A program made the position numbers and the translations under genes. Under the pieces are notes generated by a model, which searched no databases, had not been told where the DNA came from, and saw only the letters and a program-made list of their open reading frames with translations. This document shows, piece by piece, positions 10,399 through 22,330 of a stretch of 62,975 nucleotides of DNA. The stretch comes from Xylaria sp. FL1777 (lineage: Eukaryota; Ascomycota; Sordariomycetes; Xylariales; Xylariaceae): NCBI GenBank assembly GCA_022578965.1, contig MU400735.1, positions 1 to 62,975 of the forward strand, given 5' to 3'. Positions within the stretch are counted from its first letter, which is position 1, and every line of letters starts with the position of its first letter.

Positions 10399-12646
10399 GC
10401 AAGCATTAAGGTTGTTATTTTAGTACTTAATATAAGAACTAAATTAGTAATTACTAAATTAGTATTAGTATTAATACTAATTTTAAAATATTAATTTAGT
10501 ATTAGTACTAAATTAATAATACTAATTTAGTATTAGTAATTATTAATTTAATATTAGTATTAATTTCGAAATATTAATTTAGTATTAGTATTTTTTTACT
10601 AATACTAATTTAGTATTAATAAATACTAGTTAGTATTTAGTAATTATTAAGTACTAAGCTTTAAATAAAGTTAAAATTTTAAAAAAACATTTAAACTTTT
10701 AATATTGCTTTAATAAAAATAATAGTAAATATAACGTTAATGATATTAAAAAGTGTATAATTTTCTGTTTATTATTATATAAAAATAAAACTTATATATA
10801 TTTTATTTAATTAGTACTTTAAATTATTAACCTTAGTAATTACTTAAAGCATAACTAGCACTTTTATAATAAAACATATTTAATGTTTTATTTTTATAGC
10901 GTATAAAAATCCTATAATAATAACTTTAATACTTTATAAAACTAGCTTTTTTATAGTTTATTATAATATTAAAACTAAGTTTATATGTTTTATAATAAAT
11001 AAGTATTTTAATTTAATAACTTTATAAAACTATTAAAGCATAATTAGCACTTTTGTTATAAACTAATTTTAAGTTAGTATTTTTACTGCAAGTTATATAG
11101 TTTTAATAACAAAGTTAATATTTTTAAAAACTACGTTTTAAATAGTATATTAAACATTTAAAACTAATTTTATATGTGCTTTATTTCTTTTAATAATTAA
11201 TATATATTATATTACTTAAAACTAATAGCTTTAAAAAGCTATGCTAAAAGCTACCTAATTTTATACATGGGTAAAAACTATGCTAAAGCTAAATAAAAAC
11301 ATTTCTGCTAACTGCTTGCTACTATAACTTATATTTTTTTTATAGCTAATTATATAAGCGCTACTGTTTAAAAACTGTATTGCTTGATTTTTATTTAATA
11401 CTGTTATTTTTGTTGCTTATGTTTTTGCTTGTTATATAAGCGTAGCTTTTTGTTATTTAAATTGCTTATTAATAGTTTTTAAACAGGTTTTCTTTAAGCT
11501 AGTTTTAAGGCTTTAGTATATTAGTAATAGTTTGTAATTTTGTTTTTTGTATAATTATTAGCGTAGTTTTTCCTAGTAAGCAACTTTTTAAGCAAATAGT
11601 ATTTTTGTTTGCTAAATTGTTAGCTTTTTGCTTATATAGCATTTTTATAGTAATAATACTATATAGTTAGCTTTAAGTTAGCTTTATTATAAATTATATA
11701 AAGTAATAAATAAAGGCGTTTTTAGTTAGTTTATATGCTTAAATAGCTTTTAAGCATTTTATTGCTTAAGTTAAATAATTGCTTTAATAAAAAAAACATA
11801 TAGTTGCTTTTTTTTTAGTTTATATAAAATATAAGTTTGCTTTATTTTTAGCATGTTTTAAAAATTTATACTAGCTATATTTTTGTTTGTTTTTATATAT
11901 GCTAGCTTAATAGCTTTATTTTTAGCAGCTATAATATTAAATTGCTATTTATAAAATAAAAAGCTATTTAAAAGTAGTAATAGTTCTAGAAAAGTTTATT
12001 AATATATATTATGTTTGCATTTTTTATAGTTATAACTTTAATGTATACTAAGTATATCTTTTGCTTATATTATAGCAAATAAAATAAAAAAAACAGCTTT
12101 TTGATTTTTAGCCCTTAGTTAGCTAGCTTAAGTTAAGCTAGCATTTTTTCTTTTTTTATTTTTAGCACTTGCTTAATTAGTAGGCCTAAAATTACTAGCT
12201 AGTATAATTAAAAGTGCACTTTTAATCCTTTATTAAACGCTTAATAAGCTTATAATATATTTGCTAACATTTAGGTTTAAATTTTCTGCTTATTAAAAAT
12301 AACCTTTTAGTTGTTATTTAGTAGTTTATATGCTGCTTTAATAATTAATAATTTATAAAATATTTTATTATATAATATTGCTTTAATACTTAATACTTAA
12401 TAAATATTAAGTAATACTAATTAGTATTAATAATATTAATTTAATATTAGTATTAAAAATAAAATATTAATTTAGTATTAATATTTTTTTTAGTAATACT
12501 AATTTAGTATTAATAATTATTAATTTAATATTAGTATTAAAAATAAAATACTAATTTAATATTAGTATTTTTTTAGTAATATTAATTTAGTATTAATATT
12601 AGTAAATACTAGTTAATATTACTAAATTATTAACCTTAGTAAACAT
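10399..12646. mobile_element. hAT-like element with 8-bp target duplication, interrupted by a LINE
   Basis: Left terminus TAAGGTTGTTATTTTAGTA begins at 10407; right terminus ends TAAATTATTAACCTTA at 12638. The two are imperfect inverted repeats and RIP-like versions of the CAGGGTT terminus at 926 and 62640. The 8 bp outside are GCAAGCAT (10399-10406) and GTAAACAT (12639-12646), differing only by one C/T and one G/A. Dense TACTAAT/ATTAGTA motifs fill both subterminal regions (10430-10645 and 12385-12630). Removing the LINE at 11203-12336 and one duplicate leaves about 1.1 kb with no transposase evident, so a non-autonomous element is likely. A second terminus-like AACCTTA at 10829-10835 could mean a shorter element. 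Confidence 0.75.
11189..12350 (-). mobile_element. LINE-like family B, 5'-truncated inverted copy
   Basis: 11203-12336 is the reverse complement of the 3' 1.1 kb of the family (compare 6090-7239). The match stops abruptly at ATGCTGCTT (about 12338), while full copies continue for another 0.8 kb. Fourteen-base repeats TTTAATAATTAATA at 11189-11202 and 12337-12350 flank it exactly. Truncation at the 5' end with a target duplication is the standard result of incomplete reverse transcription. Confidence 0.87.
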
Positions 12647-13904
12647 TAAGCTTATAATTTTATTAATTGTTATAAAAAGCTTAAAATGTAGTTTATGTAT
12701 ACTTATAATTATTAAAGAATATTATATAAAGATTTAAAGATTATTAGCTTATAATTTAAGCGTTATATATATATAAAATTGCAATATAATATTTAAAATA
12801 AAAATGTTTAAAACTTTAATAAAACTAAGTTTATAATAAGCTAAATCTGCATATATATAGTTATTATATATGTTAATTAACATAAAAAACATAAAGTAAT
12901 ATAGCTTAATAATAAAAAATAATTAATAGTAATTTGTTTTATTAATTTATGTAGTTTATTTATTTTTTTATATATTATTTTTTAAAGCGCTTTTTATTTT
13001 TAGTATTAATATAAAAATACTAACTTTTTAATAAATTAAGTATTTAATACTAATTATAATAAATAAACAAACAATAATATAAAATTAAAATAAATAAAAC
13101 ATTTCGAAAAATATATTTAGCTGTTTTAAAAAAGCATATATTAATTATTAATGCTAAACTAACATAAAAGTTATATATTAGCTAAATTTAAAAAGTTTTA
13201 TAAAAAATAAAACATTATAACTATTGTTTTGCTTTTTTATTTATTATATTTAATTTAGCTATTTAACGTTAAACTTTATAATTTATTAAAGCAAATATAT
13301 AATTATTAAATTAACAAATTTATTAAGTTATATATTAATTATATTATAAAGCTTAAGTTTTTTATTATGTTTAAAAAAGCTTACTTTGTTATTTTTATAA
13401 AATTAAATATTTTAAAAAGTTTTTAAAAGTTAAAATTAATGCTTTATAAATTATAAGTAGTAATTTTAAAGCTAAACATATAGTTATAATTACTAATGCT
13501 AATTTTTAATATTATTAATTTGCTTAAACCTTAGGTTTTTTATATGTTAAAAACTATTAAAAAAGCAAGCATATAATTAACTTTTATTAAAAGTTAAATT
13601 TTTAGTTATTAAAAAAGCTTTTTAAAGCTAATTTTAAACGCTATTAATTAGCTTATAAAGTTAAATTAAATGTTAGTATATTAATTAACTTTTATAAGCA
13701 ATAAAAACTAAAGGCTTTATAAAGCAAATAAAGCATTTAATAAGCACTAAAAAAGTAAAAAAAGGCATTTATAAAACAAAAATAGTTTTATTATAAAAAA
13801 TAAATCTAAGTATACGCCACAACTTATACAAGTTTTAAAGCAGGTATGCAAAAAAGGCCGAAGGTTTTTTGCTAGTTAAATATATTTATAGTTTATAAGA
13901 GCTG
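12647..13904. other. Unassigned AT-rich sequence
   Basis: About 1.25 kb. Mostly extreme AT; the last 100 bases (13800-13900, with AAAAAAGGCCGAAGG) are richer in G and C, hinting at less mutated material next to repeat E. No gene recognised. Confidence 0.5.
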
Positions 13905-14067
13905 CAATATGCAATAAAACAAAACATTAAATCTTTCCGTTGTTAAAATGGTCTTTTTTATTAAAGCTATAACCATTTATAGAGCTAAAGAAAGAATTTA
14001 CGCTAGTTTTAAACTTCTTTTTTATGAACGTTAAGTTAATAGCAGGTTTAGTGGCTTAAGCATAATA
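13905..14067 (+). repeat. Repeat family E, partial copy 3
   Basis: Matches the start of the repeat at 47105 and 19985 (shared ACAAAACATTAAATCTTT, TATTAAAGCTATAAC and TTATGAACGTTAAGTTAATA). It stops at CATAATATTA where the 102-bp minisatellite begins. It is the least mutated copy and reads through in frame as FFIKAITIYRAKERIYASFK, ending at a TAA that could derive from CAA. Confidence 0.75.
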
Positions 14068-17000
14068 TTAAGCTAACGCTGCAGCGTTCTTTTTTTGTGT
14101 AGTTGCTAGTATATGCTTTAAATAAAACAACAAAGCTAATGTTGTAGTGCTTTTTTTTTGCGGAGAAGTTTTGCAGAAACTACGCTTATAACTGTTTACT
14201 AATAAACAAACTTTCGGGCTTTTATTTAACTAAAATAAGGAATTTTTTAATATGCTTATAAGCTAGTATACTATACGTTTACGGTAAAAAAAACAATAAA
14301 GCTAACGTTATAGCGCTTTTTTTTTATATAATTGCTAGCACTTGCTTTAAATATAACAATAAAGCTAATGTTACAGTGCTTTTTTTTTGCAAAGAAATTC
14401 TGTAGAAATTACGCCTATAATTATCTATTAATAAACAAACTTTTAAGCTTTTATTTAACTAAAATAAGAAATTTTTTAATACGCTTGTAAGCTAGTATAC
14501 TGCATGCTTGCAGTAAAAAAAACAATAAAGCTAACGCTGCAGCGCTTTTTTTTTACAAAGAAGTTCTATAAAAACTACGCTTATAACTATTTATTAATAA
14601 ACAAACTTTTGGGCTTTTATTTAACTAAAATAAGAAATTTTTTAACATGTTTATAAGCTAGTATACTGTATGCTTGCAGTAAAAAAAACAATAAAGCTAA
14701 TGCTATAGCGCTTTTTTTTTGCGTAATTATTAGCACTTGCTTTAAAAAAAACAACAAAACTAACGTTATAGCATAGTTGCTAATATATACTTTAAACAAA
14801 ACAACAAAGCTAACGCTGCAGTGCTTTTTTTTTGCAAAAAAGTTTTGCAAAAACTACGCTTATAACTATAAGCTAATATACTGCATACTTGCAATAAAAA
14901 AAATAATTAAGCTAACGCTATAATGCTTTTTTTTTGTAAAAAAGTTTTATAAAAACTACACTTATAATTATAAGTTAGTACACTATATACTTGCGGTAAA
15001 AAAAACAACTAAGCTAATGCTGCAGCGCTTTTTTTTTATATAGTTATTAATACTTGCTTTAAAAAAAACAATAAAGCTAACGCTATAGCATAATTGCTAG
15101 CATATGCTTTAAAAAAAACAACGAAGCTAATGTTGTAATGCTTTTTTTTTGCGGAAAAAGTCTGCAAAAACTACGCCTATAACTATTAACTAATAAACAA
15201 ACTTTCGGGCTTTTATTTAACTAAAATAAGGAATTTTTTAATATGTTTATAAGTTAGTATACTGTATGCTTGCAGTAAAAAAAACAATAAAGCTAACATT
15301 GTAGCGCTTTTTTTTTGCATAGTTATTAGTACTTGCTTTAAACACAACAGTAAAGCTAATATTGCAGCGCTTTTTTTTTGCGGAAAAGTTTTGCAAAAAT
15401 TATGTTTATAACTATAAACTAGTACATTGCATACTTGCTATAAAAAGAACAATAAGCTTAACATTGCAGCATAATTGCTAGCATATGCTTTAAATAAAAC
15501 GATAAGCTTAATACTGCAGCATAGTTATTAATATATGCTTTAAATAAAACAATAAAGCTAATGTTATAGCGCTCTTTTTTTGCGAAAAAGGTTTGCAAAA
15601 ATTATGCTTATAACTATAAGCTAATATATTGTATACTTGCTATAAAAAAAACAACAAGCTTAATATTGCAGTATAATTGCTAATATATGCTTTAAATAAA
15701 ACAATAAAGCTAATATTGCAATGCTTTTTTTTTGTAAAAAAGTTTTATAAAAACTACGCTTATAACTATAAGCTAATATACTGCATACTTGCTATAAAAA
15801 AAACAATTAAACTAATGTTACAGCGCTTTTTTTTTGCAAAAAAGTTTTGCAAAAACTACATTTATAACTATAAGCTAATATATTGCATACTTGCTATAAA
15901 AAAAACAACTAAGCTAACGCTATAGCGCTTTTTTTTTGCAAAGAAGTTTTATAAAAACTATACTTATAACTGTTTATTAGTAAATAAACTTTTAAGCTTT
16001 TATTTAACTAAAATAAGGAATTTTTTAACACGCTTATAAGCTAGTATACTATACGCTTATAGTAAAAAAAACAATAAAGCTAACGCTATAGCGCTTTTTT
16101 TTTGCGTAATTACTAGCATTTACTTTAAATATAACAGTAAAGCTAATATTATAACGCTTTTTCTTTGCAAAGAAGTTTTATAAAAATTATGCTTATAACT
16201 ATTTACTAATAAATAAACTTTTAGGCTTTTATTTAACCGAAATAAAGAATTCTTTAATATGCTTATAAGTTAATATACTGTATGCTTGCAGTAAAAAAAA
16301 CAATAAAGCTAACGCTATAGCGCTTTTTCTTTGCGTAATTATTAGCATTTGCCTTAAACATAACAATAAAGCTAATATTACAGTGCTTTTTTTTTGCAAA
16401 GAAGTTTTGCAGAAACTACGCTTATAACTATAAGCTAATATACTATATACTTGCAGTAAAAAAAACAACTAAGCTAACACTGCAGCGCTTTTTTTTTGCA
16501 AAAAAGTTTTGCAAAAACTACGTTTATAATTATAAGCTAATACACTGTATACTTACTATAAAAAAAACAACTAAGCTAACACTGCAACGCTTTTTCTTTA
16601 CGGAAAAGTTTTGCAAAAACTATGCTTATAACTATTTATTAATAAACAAACTTTCGGGCTTTTATTTAACTAAAATAAGAAATTTTTTAATACGCTTATA
16701 AGCTAGTATACTATATGTTTGTAGTAAAAAAAACAACAAAGCTAATGCTATAGCGCTTTTTCTTTATATAATTACTAATATTTGCCCTAAATATAACAAT
16801 AAAGCTAATATTGCAGTGCTTTTTTTTTGCAAAGAAGTTTTGCAAAAACTACGCTTATAACTATAAGCTAATATATTGCATACTTATTATAAAAAAAACA
16901 ACTAAGCTAATACTGCAGCGCTTTTTTTTTGCAAAGAAGTTTTATAAAAACTACGCTTATAACTATAAGCTAGTATACTGCATACTTACTATAAAAAAAA

Positions 17001-17690
17001 CAACTAAGCTAACATTATAGCGCTTTTTTTTTGCAAAGAAGTTTTGCAAAAACTACGCTTATAACTATTTACTAATAAATAAACTTTCGGGCTTTTATTT
17101 AACTAAAATAAGAAATTCTTTAATACGCTTATAAGCTAATATATTATATACTTGCAATAAAAAAAACAATAAAGCTAACGCTATAGCGCTTTTTCTTTGC
17201 GTAGTTACTAATATTTGCTTTAAATATAACAATAAAGCTAATGTTGCAATGCTTTTTTTTTGCAAAGAAGTTTTATAAAAACTACGCTTATAATTATAAG
17301 CTAATACACTACATACTTGCTATAAAAAAAACAACTAAGCTAACGCTACAGCGCTTTTTTTTTGCAAAAAAGTTCTGCAAAAACTATACTTATAACTATA
17401 AGTTAATATACTGCATATTTGCTATAAAAAAAACAATTAAGCTAATGCTGCAGCGCTTTTTTTTTATAAAAAAGTTTTGCAAAAACTACGCTTATAACTA
17501 TAGGCTAATATATTGCATACTTGCTATAGAAAAAACAATTAAGCTAACGCTGCAGCGCTTTTTCTTTGCAAAAAAATTCTATAAAAACTACGCTTATAAC
17601 TATTTACTAATAAATAAACTTTCGGGCTTTTATTTAACTAAAATAAGGAATTTTTTAATATGCTTATAAGCTAATATACTATGCTTAAGT
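14068..17690. repeat. 3.6-kb minisatellite, 102-bp basic unit with longer variants
   Basis: The basic unit runs from GCTAACGCTGCAGCG through CTTTTTTTTTGC, AAACTACGCTTATAAC and ATACTTGC to AAAAAACAACTAA. Spacing is exactly 102 bp in several places (16906 to 17008; 17339 to 17441). Longer units carry an extra block with AACTTTCGGGCTTTTATTT, and shorter derivatives carry GCGTAATTACTAGCA. Because 102 is 34 codons, one frame stays open across units, giving repetitive open frames on both strands (14617-14850, 15677-15925, 16229-16468, 16811-17020, 17241-17669) that are not genes. CpG-containing GCAGCG and CTACGC are better kept than CpA sites. Confidence 0.93.
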
Positions 17691-19984
17691 ATTTTTTTAG
17701 CTAAAACGTTCTATAGTTTAAAAAATATAAAATTCTTTTAAGCTAAAAGCGTTTAATTTAAATTACGTTATATTTAAAAGAAGCGCTTTTATTATTTTTG
17801 CTATAAACTAACAGCGAAAAAATAATAATAACTTGTTTGCTTTAATTATAGTTTGCTTAATATTAATTAATATTATATAAAGCAGCTATAACTATGATCT
17901 TTTTTATAATGTTAATAATATGCTTTTTTAAGCTAAAAACAGCAAAAAGTTCCTAAAGAATGCTTTATAATAACAAATATTAAATTAATATAGTAATAAC
18001 TTATAAAATAACGCTTAAAAAAACTATAAGAAAAAAATACTAGGTATTACTTTTATAGTTTTTAAAAGTAACTAAAACAGAAAAAAAAGCTAAGTAAGCG
18101 TACTATAGGTTTTAAAGCAAAAAAACAAAAGCAACATAGTAAGCATTTAAAAAAAAAGAAAAAGCCCTTAGTTATAAAGTAAAACAAGCGTAAAAGCGTA
18201 ACTAAAAGCAAACGCTTGCAAAGGTATTTAAAAACTTTAAATTGCTATAAAGCTTAGCTAAGTAAGCTAAGTTAGCTTACGAGCTAGCTTTAAAAGTTAT
18301 AGCGATTTTACTGCTAAGAAAAACAAAAAGCAAGCCTTTTTTTGCTAACACCTTTAAAAAAAAGAAAATTAGAAGTATAAATGTTTTCTAAAAAAAGATA
18401 AAAAGAAGAAAAAACGTGTAGCAATTAATAAAAAAAAGCAAAAAAAAGAAGCTAAAGCTTGTGCGGCTTTTATATTAAAAACAAAAACAAAAACGTTAAT
18501 ACTTTTTACGCTAGAGCAAAAAAAGCGCAAATAACTAAGCAAAGCAAAAAAGCTTGCTTGTTAGCTTACATAACAAGCAAGCTTTAATAAAAACAAGCTA
18601 GCTAATGTTTTTTTGTTGCTTGCTAAAACAAATAAGCTATTATTATTAATTTTTAAAAAAAAGTTAACATAAGCTTTAATAGATTTAAATGATTTAAAGA
18701 AAACTAATATAAATTAAGCTATTAGTATAGCTAAACAGTTTTTAAGCAGTAGTAAGCATAATAGCGATTTTTAAATTGCTAAAAATTTAAGCAAGCTAAA
18801 TAAAAGCATTATTAACTTACTTATAGCAGCTTAAAATAAATGCTTTAAGTGTATAACTAAAGCTTTTAAAACAACTAAAACAAAATATCTAAAAACTAAA
18901 ATAAAGGTTTCTTTTATTAACTTATACTTTAGTAGCAAAATAGCTATTTATAAGCATTATATAAAAAGCTTAGCTTTAAAGGAATTAATTTAATAAGTAA
19001 TAATAAAAATTAAAACTTTTATTTAAAACGTAAAAGCTTAAAAAGCTAAAAACTAAACTAAAGATAAACTTATAAGCAATAAAAAAAGCATAGCTAAAAA
19101 AGATTTAATGCTAAAACTAAACTTCTAGCTAAAAAAGTAGTTAAAAAAAAGAAAACCTAGGATTACGCTTAAAAAAAAATAAATAAGCATATAAATTTAA
19201 ACTAAAACAAGCAATAGCTATTTAGCTATAGCTAAGCAAAAGCTTAGCAAAAACAAAGCTTTTAAAAAATATAGCAAGCTACTAAAGCATAAAATAGTTA
19301 TAGTAATACAAATGTATACTAAGAAAATAAGTTTAAAAGTGTTCTTATATAAAAAAAAAATCCTAGGTAAAAAGTTTAAAAGCTTTATAAAAAAAAGTTT
19401 TTCTGCTTTTTAACTTTATTTTTTGTTTAGTAAGCTAGTTAATAAAAACTAGTGTTTATAAAGTAGTAAAGCTTTAAAGTAGCAGTGTAAACATTATTGC
19501 ATAAAGTTTTTATTTAGCTTTTTATATAGTTTTACTTATAAGTACACAAGTAAAAAAACTATGCTATAAAACAGCATAGCAAATTATTAATAATAATATT
19601 ATTTTTTTTTTGTTAATAGTATTAAAAGCTTTTGTAATGTTAAGCTGCAATAAAAATGCAATGTTTTTTTTATTAATTGCTTTTTTTGCTGTTTTTAATA
19701 CTAGTTTAATAGCTACGTTTATTAACTTGTTTTGTTTGTTTTTTATTTAGTTATTTAATAAAAGATTTTTAAGCTTAGCTACTTAATTTTAAACAATAAA
19801 AATAATAGCTAAAAACCTGCTATTACTATTAACTAGATCACTTTAAGTATATAAAACCTATTAAACAATTTAAACCTTGAGTTGCTTGCATAAGCGAAAG
19901 CCTATAATTTGTTTAAAAAAGCAAAAGTTTATAATTTGTTTAAAAAAAATTGCGCTAAATATAAAAAGCAAGTAAAACGTAAAG
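17691..19984. other. Unassigned A-rich decayed repeat
   Basis: About 2.3 kb that is A-rich on the plus strand, with a Lys-rich stretch near 18390-18540 if read forward. The A bias resembles the coding strand of the retroelement that follows, so this may be a plus-strand transposon remnant. No motif was good enough to name a family, and no termini were found. Confidence 0.45.
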
Positions 19985-20443
19985 TTTAATTAAATCCTTA
20001 GGCCTTTTTTATTAAAGCTACAACTATTTATAAAGCTAAAAAAAGAATTTATGCTAGTTTTAAACTTTTTTTTTATAAACGTTAAGTTAATAGCAAGTTT
20101 AATAGTTTAAGCATAATATTATATGCTATAAGCAATACTTGTTTAAGCTTTATAATTAAACATTTTGCTAAAAAACAGTATAACTAAAATGCTTATACTA
20201 CTATTAAAAATAAAGGCGTTTATAGCTTAAAAAGCTGCTATAATAATAAAAGTACTAGTAATTATTTTAGTAAAAATGTAATTAAAGGTAATAATATTTT
20301 TGTTATTTTTTTAAAGCGTTAGCATTATAGCTATAACTTTAGCTTTTTTTATAATAAAATGCTTACTAGAAGTTTTAATGTTGTTATTTAAGCTATTACT
20401 TTTGTTATTATTAAAGAAGTTTAATAAAGCAAAAGTAGCTAGT
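19985..20443 (+). repeat. Repeat family E, copy 1, 5' part (split by the chromovirus)
   Basis: Aligns with 47105-47601 over its length. It ends at CTAGT (20439-20443), the left target duplication of the chromovirus, and resumes at 28156. If read forward, about 145 codons carry only TAA/TAG stops, each one base from CAA/CAG, so a Ser/Asn/Lys-rich protein may once have been encoded. I do not recognise it. Confidence 0.8.
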
Positions 20444-20965
20444 TGTTACGAAATAGGCTAACTAGGCCGGTTAAAAAGCCATATGTAAAGAAAGCATACG
20501 TAGAAGGAGTTTTATTCGCTAAAGGAATATATATTTAAACCACTATGGGGGTTTAATGTATAGACTTAATAAACTTAAGCGTTAAGTTTATTAAGCTTTA
20601 GACTTAACGAACTTAAGCGTTAAGTTTATTAAGCTTTAAACTTGAAACGATATAGCATTGAGCTTATTAGAAGAAGCAGCGTTTATGGATTACTACTACT
20701 GTTTTTTTTGTTTATATAATTATATACTTTTTATATTTAGTTATTTATTTAGTTCTTGCTTTTTAGCTATTAATTTTATTTTTTTATAACTGCTAAGCAC
20801 TAATATATTTATTACTTTTAATTCTTTAAGACCTTTATTAATGCATAGTAGTAAAAGTTCTTTAAAAACCTTTTTAATGAACTACCGCTAAGAATTTTAT
20901 TATTACCTGCAAATTAAAACTTTAAAAGCAAACCTGTTATATTAATATATAATAGGTTTGTTATA
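20444..20965 (+). repeat. 5' LTR of the chromovirus (522 bp)
   Basis: Starts TGTTACGAAATAGGC and ends GGTTTGTTATA. It pairs base for base in length with 27634-28155. Its first 150 bp are visibly less AT-enriched than the same part of the 3' LTR, while its last 150 bp are more so. It contains an internal repeat of AAACTTAAGCGTTAAGTTTA. Confidence 0.95.
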
Positions 20966-21779
20966 CTTTAATAGCTTTTTAATTAGTAAGACCTAGCATA
21001 TAAAACAAGTATTAGTATAAAAGAGTTAAATAATAGTTAGTTCATAAAATAAACTCTTAAAAGCATACTTAAAAAATATTCGAAAAACAAAAATGCTAAA
21101 TAGCATTACGTAAGTAAACTTTATTTAATAACTAATAAACTAGATCTAGGTTATACTACTAAAAACAAAAAGTTAAAAATTAAGTTTAAGGATTTTAAAG
21201 ACCTTTAGAACTAGTAACGTACTAAAATAATAGACTTTAGTACTTTTACTAGCTACTTTTATTAAAAAAAAGGCAGTAGCAAAAAAAGAAAAGTTAAGCA
21301 GCAGTAGTAAAAAAGAACTAACATTAATGCTAGCACTACGAAGCAAACTAGTTACTTTAACTTAAAAAATAGCTTAAATATTAGCTATAGTAATTAAAGC
21401 AGCAATAATAATTACTACTGCAATAATAAGTTAAAGTTTTAAACAAGTAATTATATTATAATTAATGCTAATATTACTACTAGCAAACCTAACACCTACT
21501 TTTACTACTATTACACCTAAAGTAGTAATTTAAGATAAAAAACTTAACTTTTTATTACTACTACTGTTTTTACTATTAGGATTATTTATAATGTTAAAAA
21601 TGCTAAACATTAAAAGTTTTAAATCTATTGCTTTAAGGCCCTATAATAAATCTATAAATATAAAAGCTTTTTTAATTTACGCTAAACTTTATTTAAAATA
21701 GCACTTTACTACTATTACAAAAGAAGACTAAAAAGTAATAACTATTTTATAATTTTTATTAAAAAAAGTACTAGAATAA

Positions 21780-22330
21780 TTTTAATTTATTTTGAAGAAT
21801 TTTCTAAAAGCTAACAAGTTAACTAACTTTAAGCTAAAAACAAAAAAGATTTTCAAGAACTACGTTAAGTTTGAAAATCGAATAAAAGCACTGTTTAAAA
21901 ACACTTAAAAAGCAAAACACGCAAAAAAAGCACTTTATTGCTTAAAACAAACAAAAGTAGCAGCAGATTATACTATAAAATTTAAACAATTAGCAGCAAT
22001 TTTAGGATTGCTTAAGCTTGCATTATTTTACTTATTTTATAGTAAACTTAAAACTTAAGTTTAAAACAAACTATACAAAATAAATAAACTAGCAAAAATT
22101 AATACGTATATTAATATAGCTATTATAATTAATTAATAATTATTTAATTAGTACTTTAAGACTAAAGAAACTAAAAAAAACAAAAAAAAGAACACTTAGG
22201 AAAGTATTAAACAAAGATCTAAACAAATCAGTAAAGTTTAAAAACAACAACTTTAAAACATGTTTAAAGTTAAATGTTATAACTATAGAAAAAAAGGATA
22301 CTTTTAAGAACAATGCTAATCCGAAAAAAA
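21780..22330 (+). pseudogene. gag relic with CCHC zinc knuckle
   Basis: Capsid-like part: from 21942 the plus strand reads LKQTKVAADYTIKFKQLAA, matching the conserved Gypsy/chromovirus gag segment (LxQ...AxxYxxxFxxLAA), followed by a further recognisable FY..LK stretch. Nucleocapsid: 22275-22316 reads C-Y-N-Y-R-K-K-G-Y-F-stop-E-Q-C, a CX2CX4HX4C knuckle in which the second Cys is Tyr (TGT to TAT), the His is Tyr (CAC to TAC) and one codon is TAA. All are single RIP-type transitions. The protein would have packaged element RNA. The open frame on the opposite strand (22140-22418) is an antisense shadow. Confidence 0.9.

Noticed and set aside
14617..17669. Five open frames rich in Phe, Lys and Tyr repeats
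   Set aside because: They are produced by the 102-bp minisatellite (34-codon period) on both strands and show no domain.
14068..17690. CRISPR-like array
   Set aside because: Units are contiguous tandem copies without unique spacers, and no cas-like gene is present.
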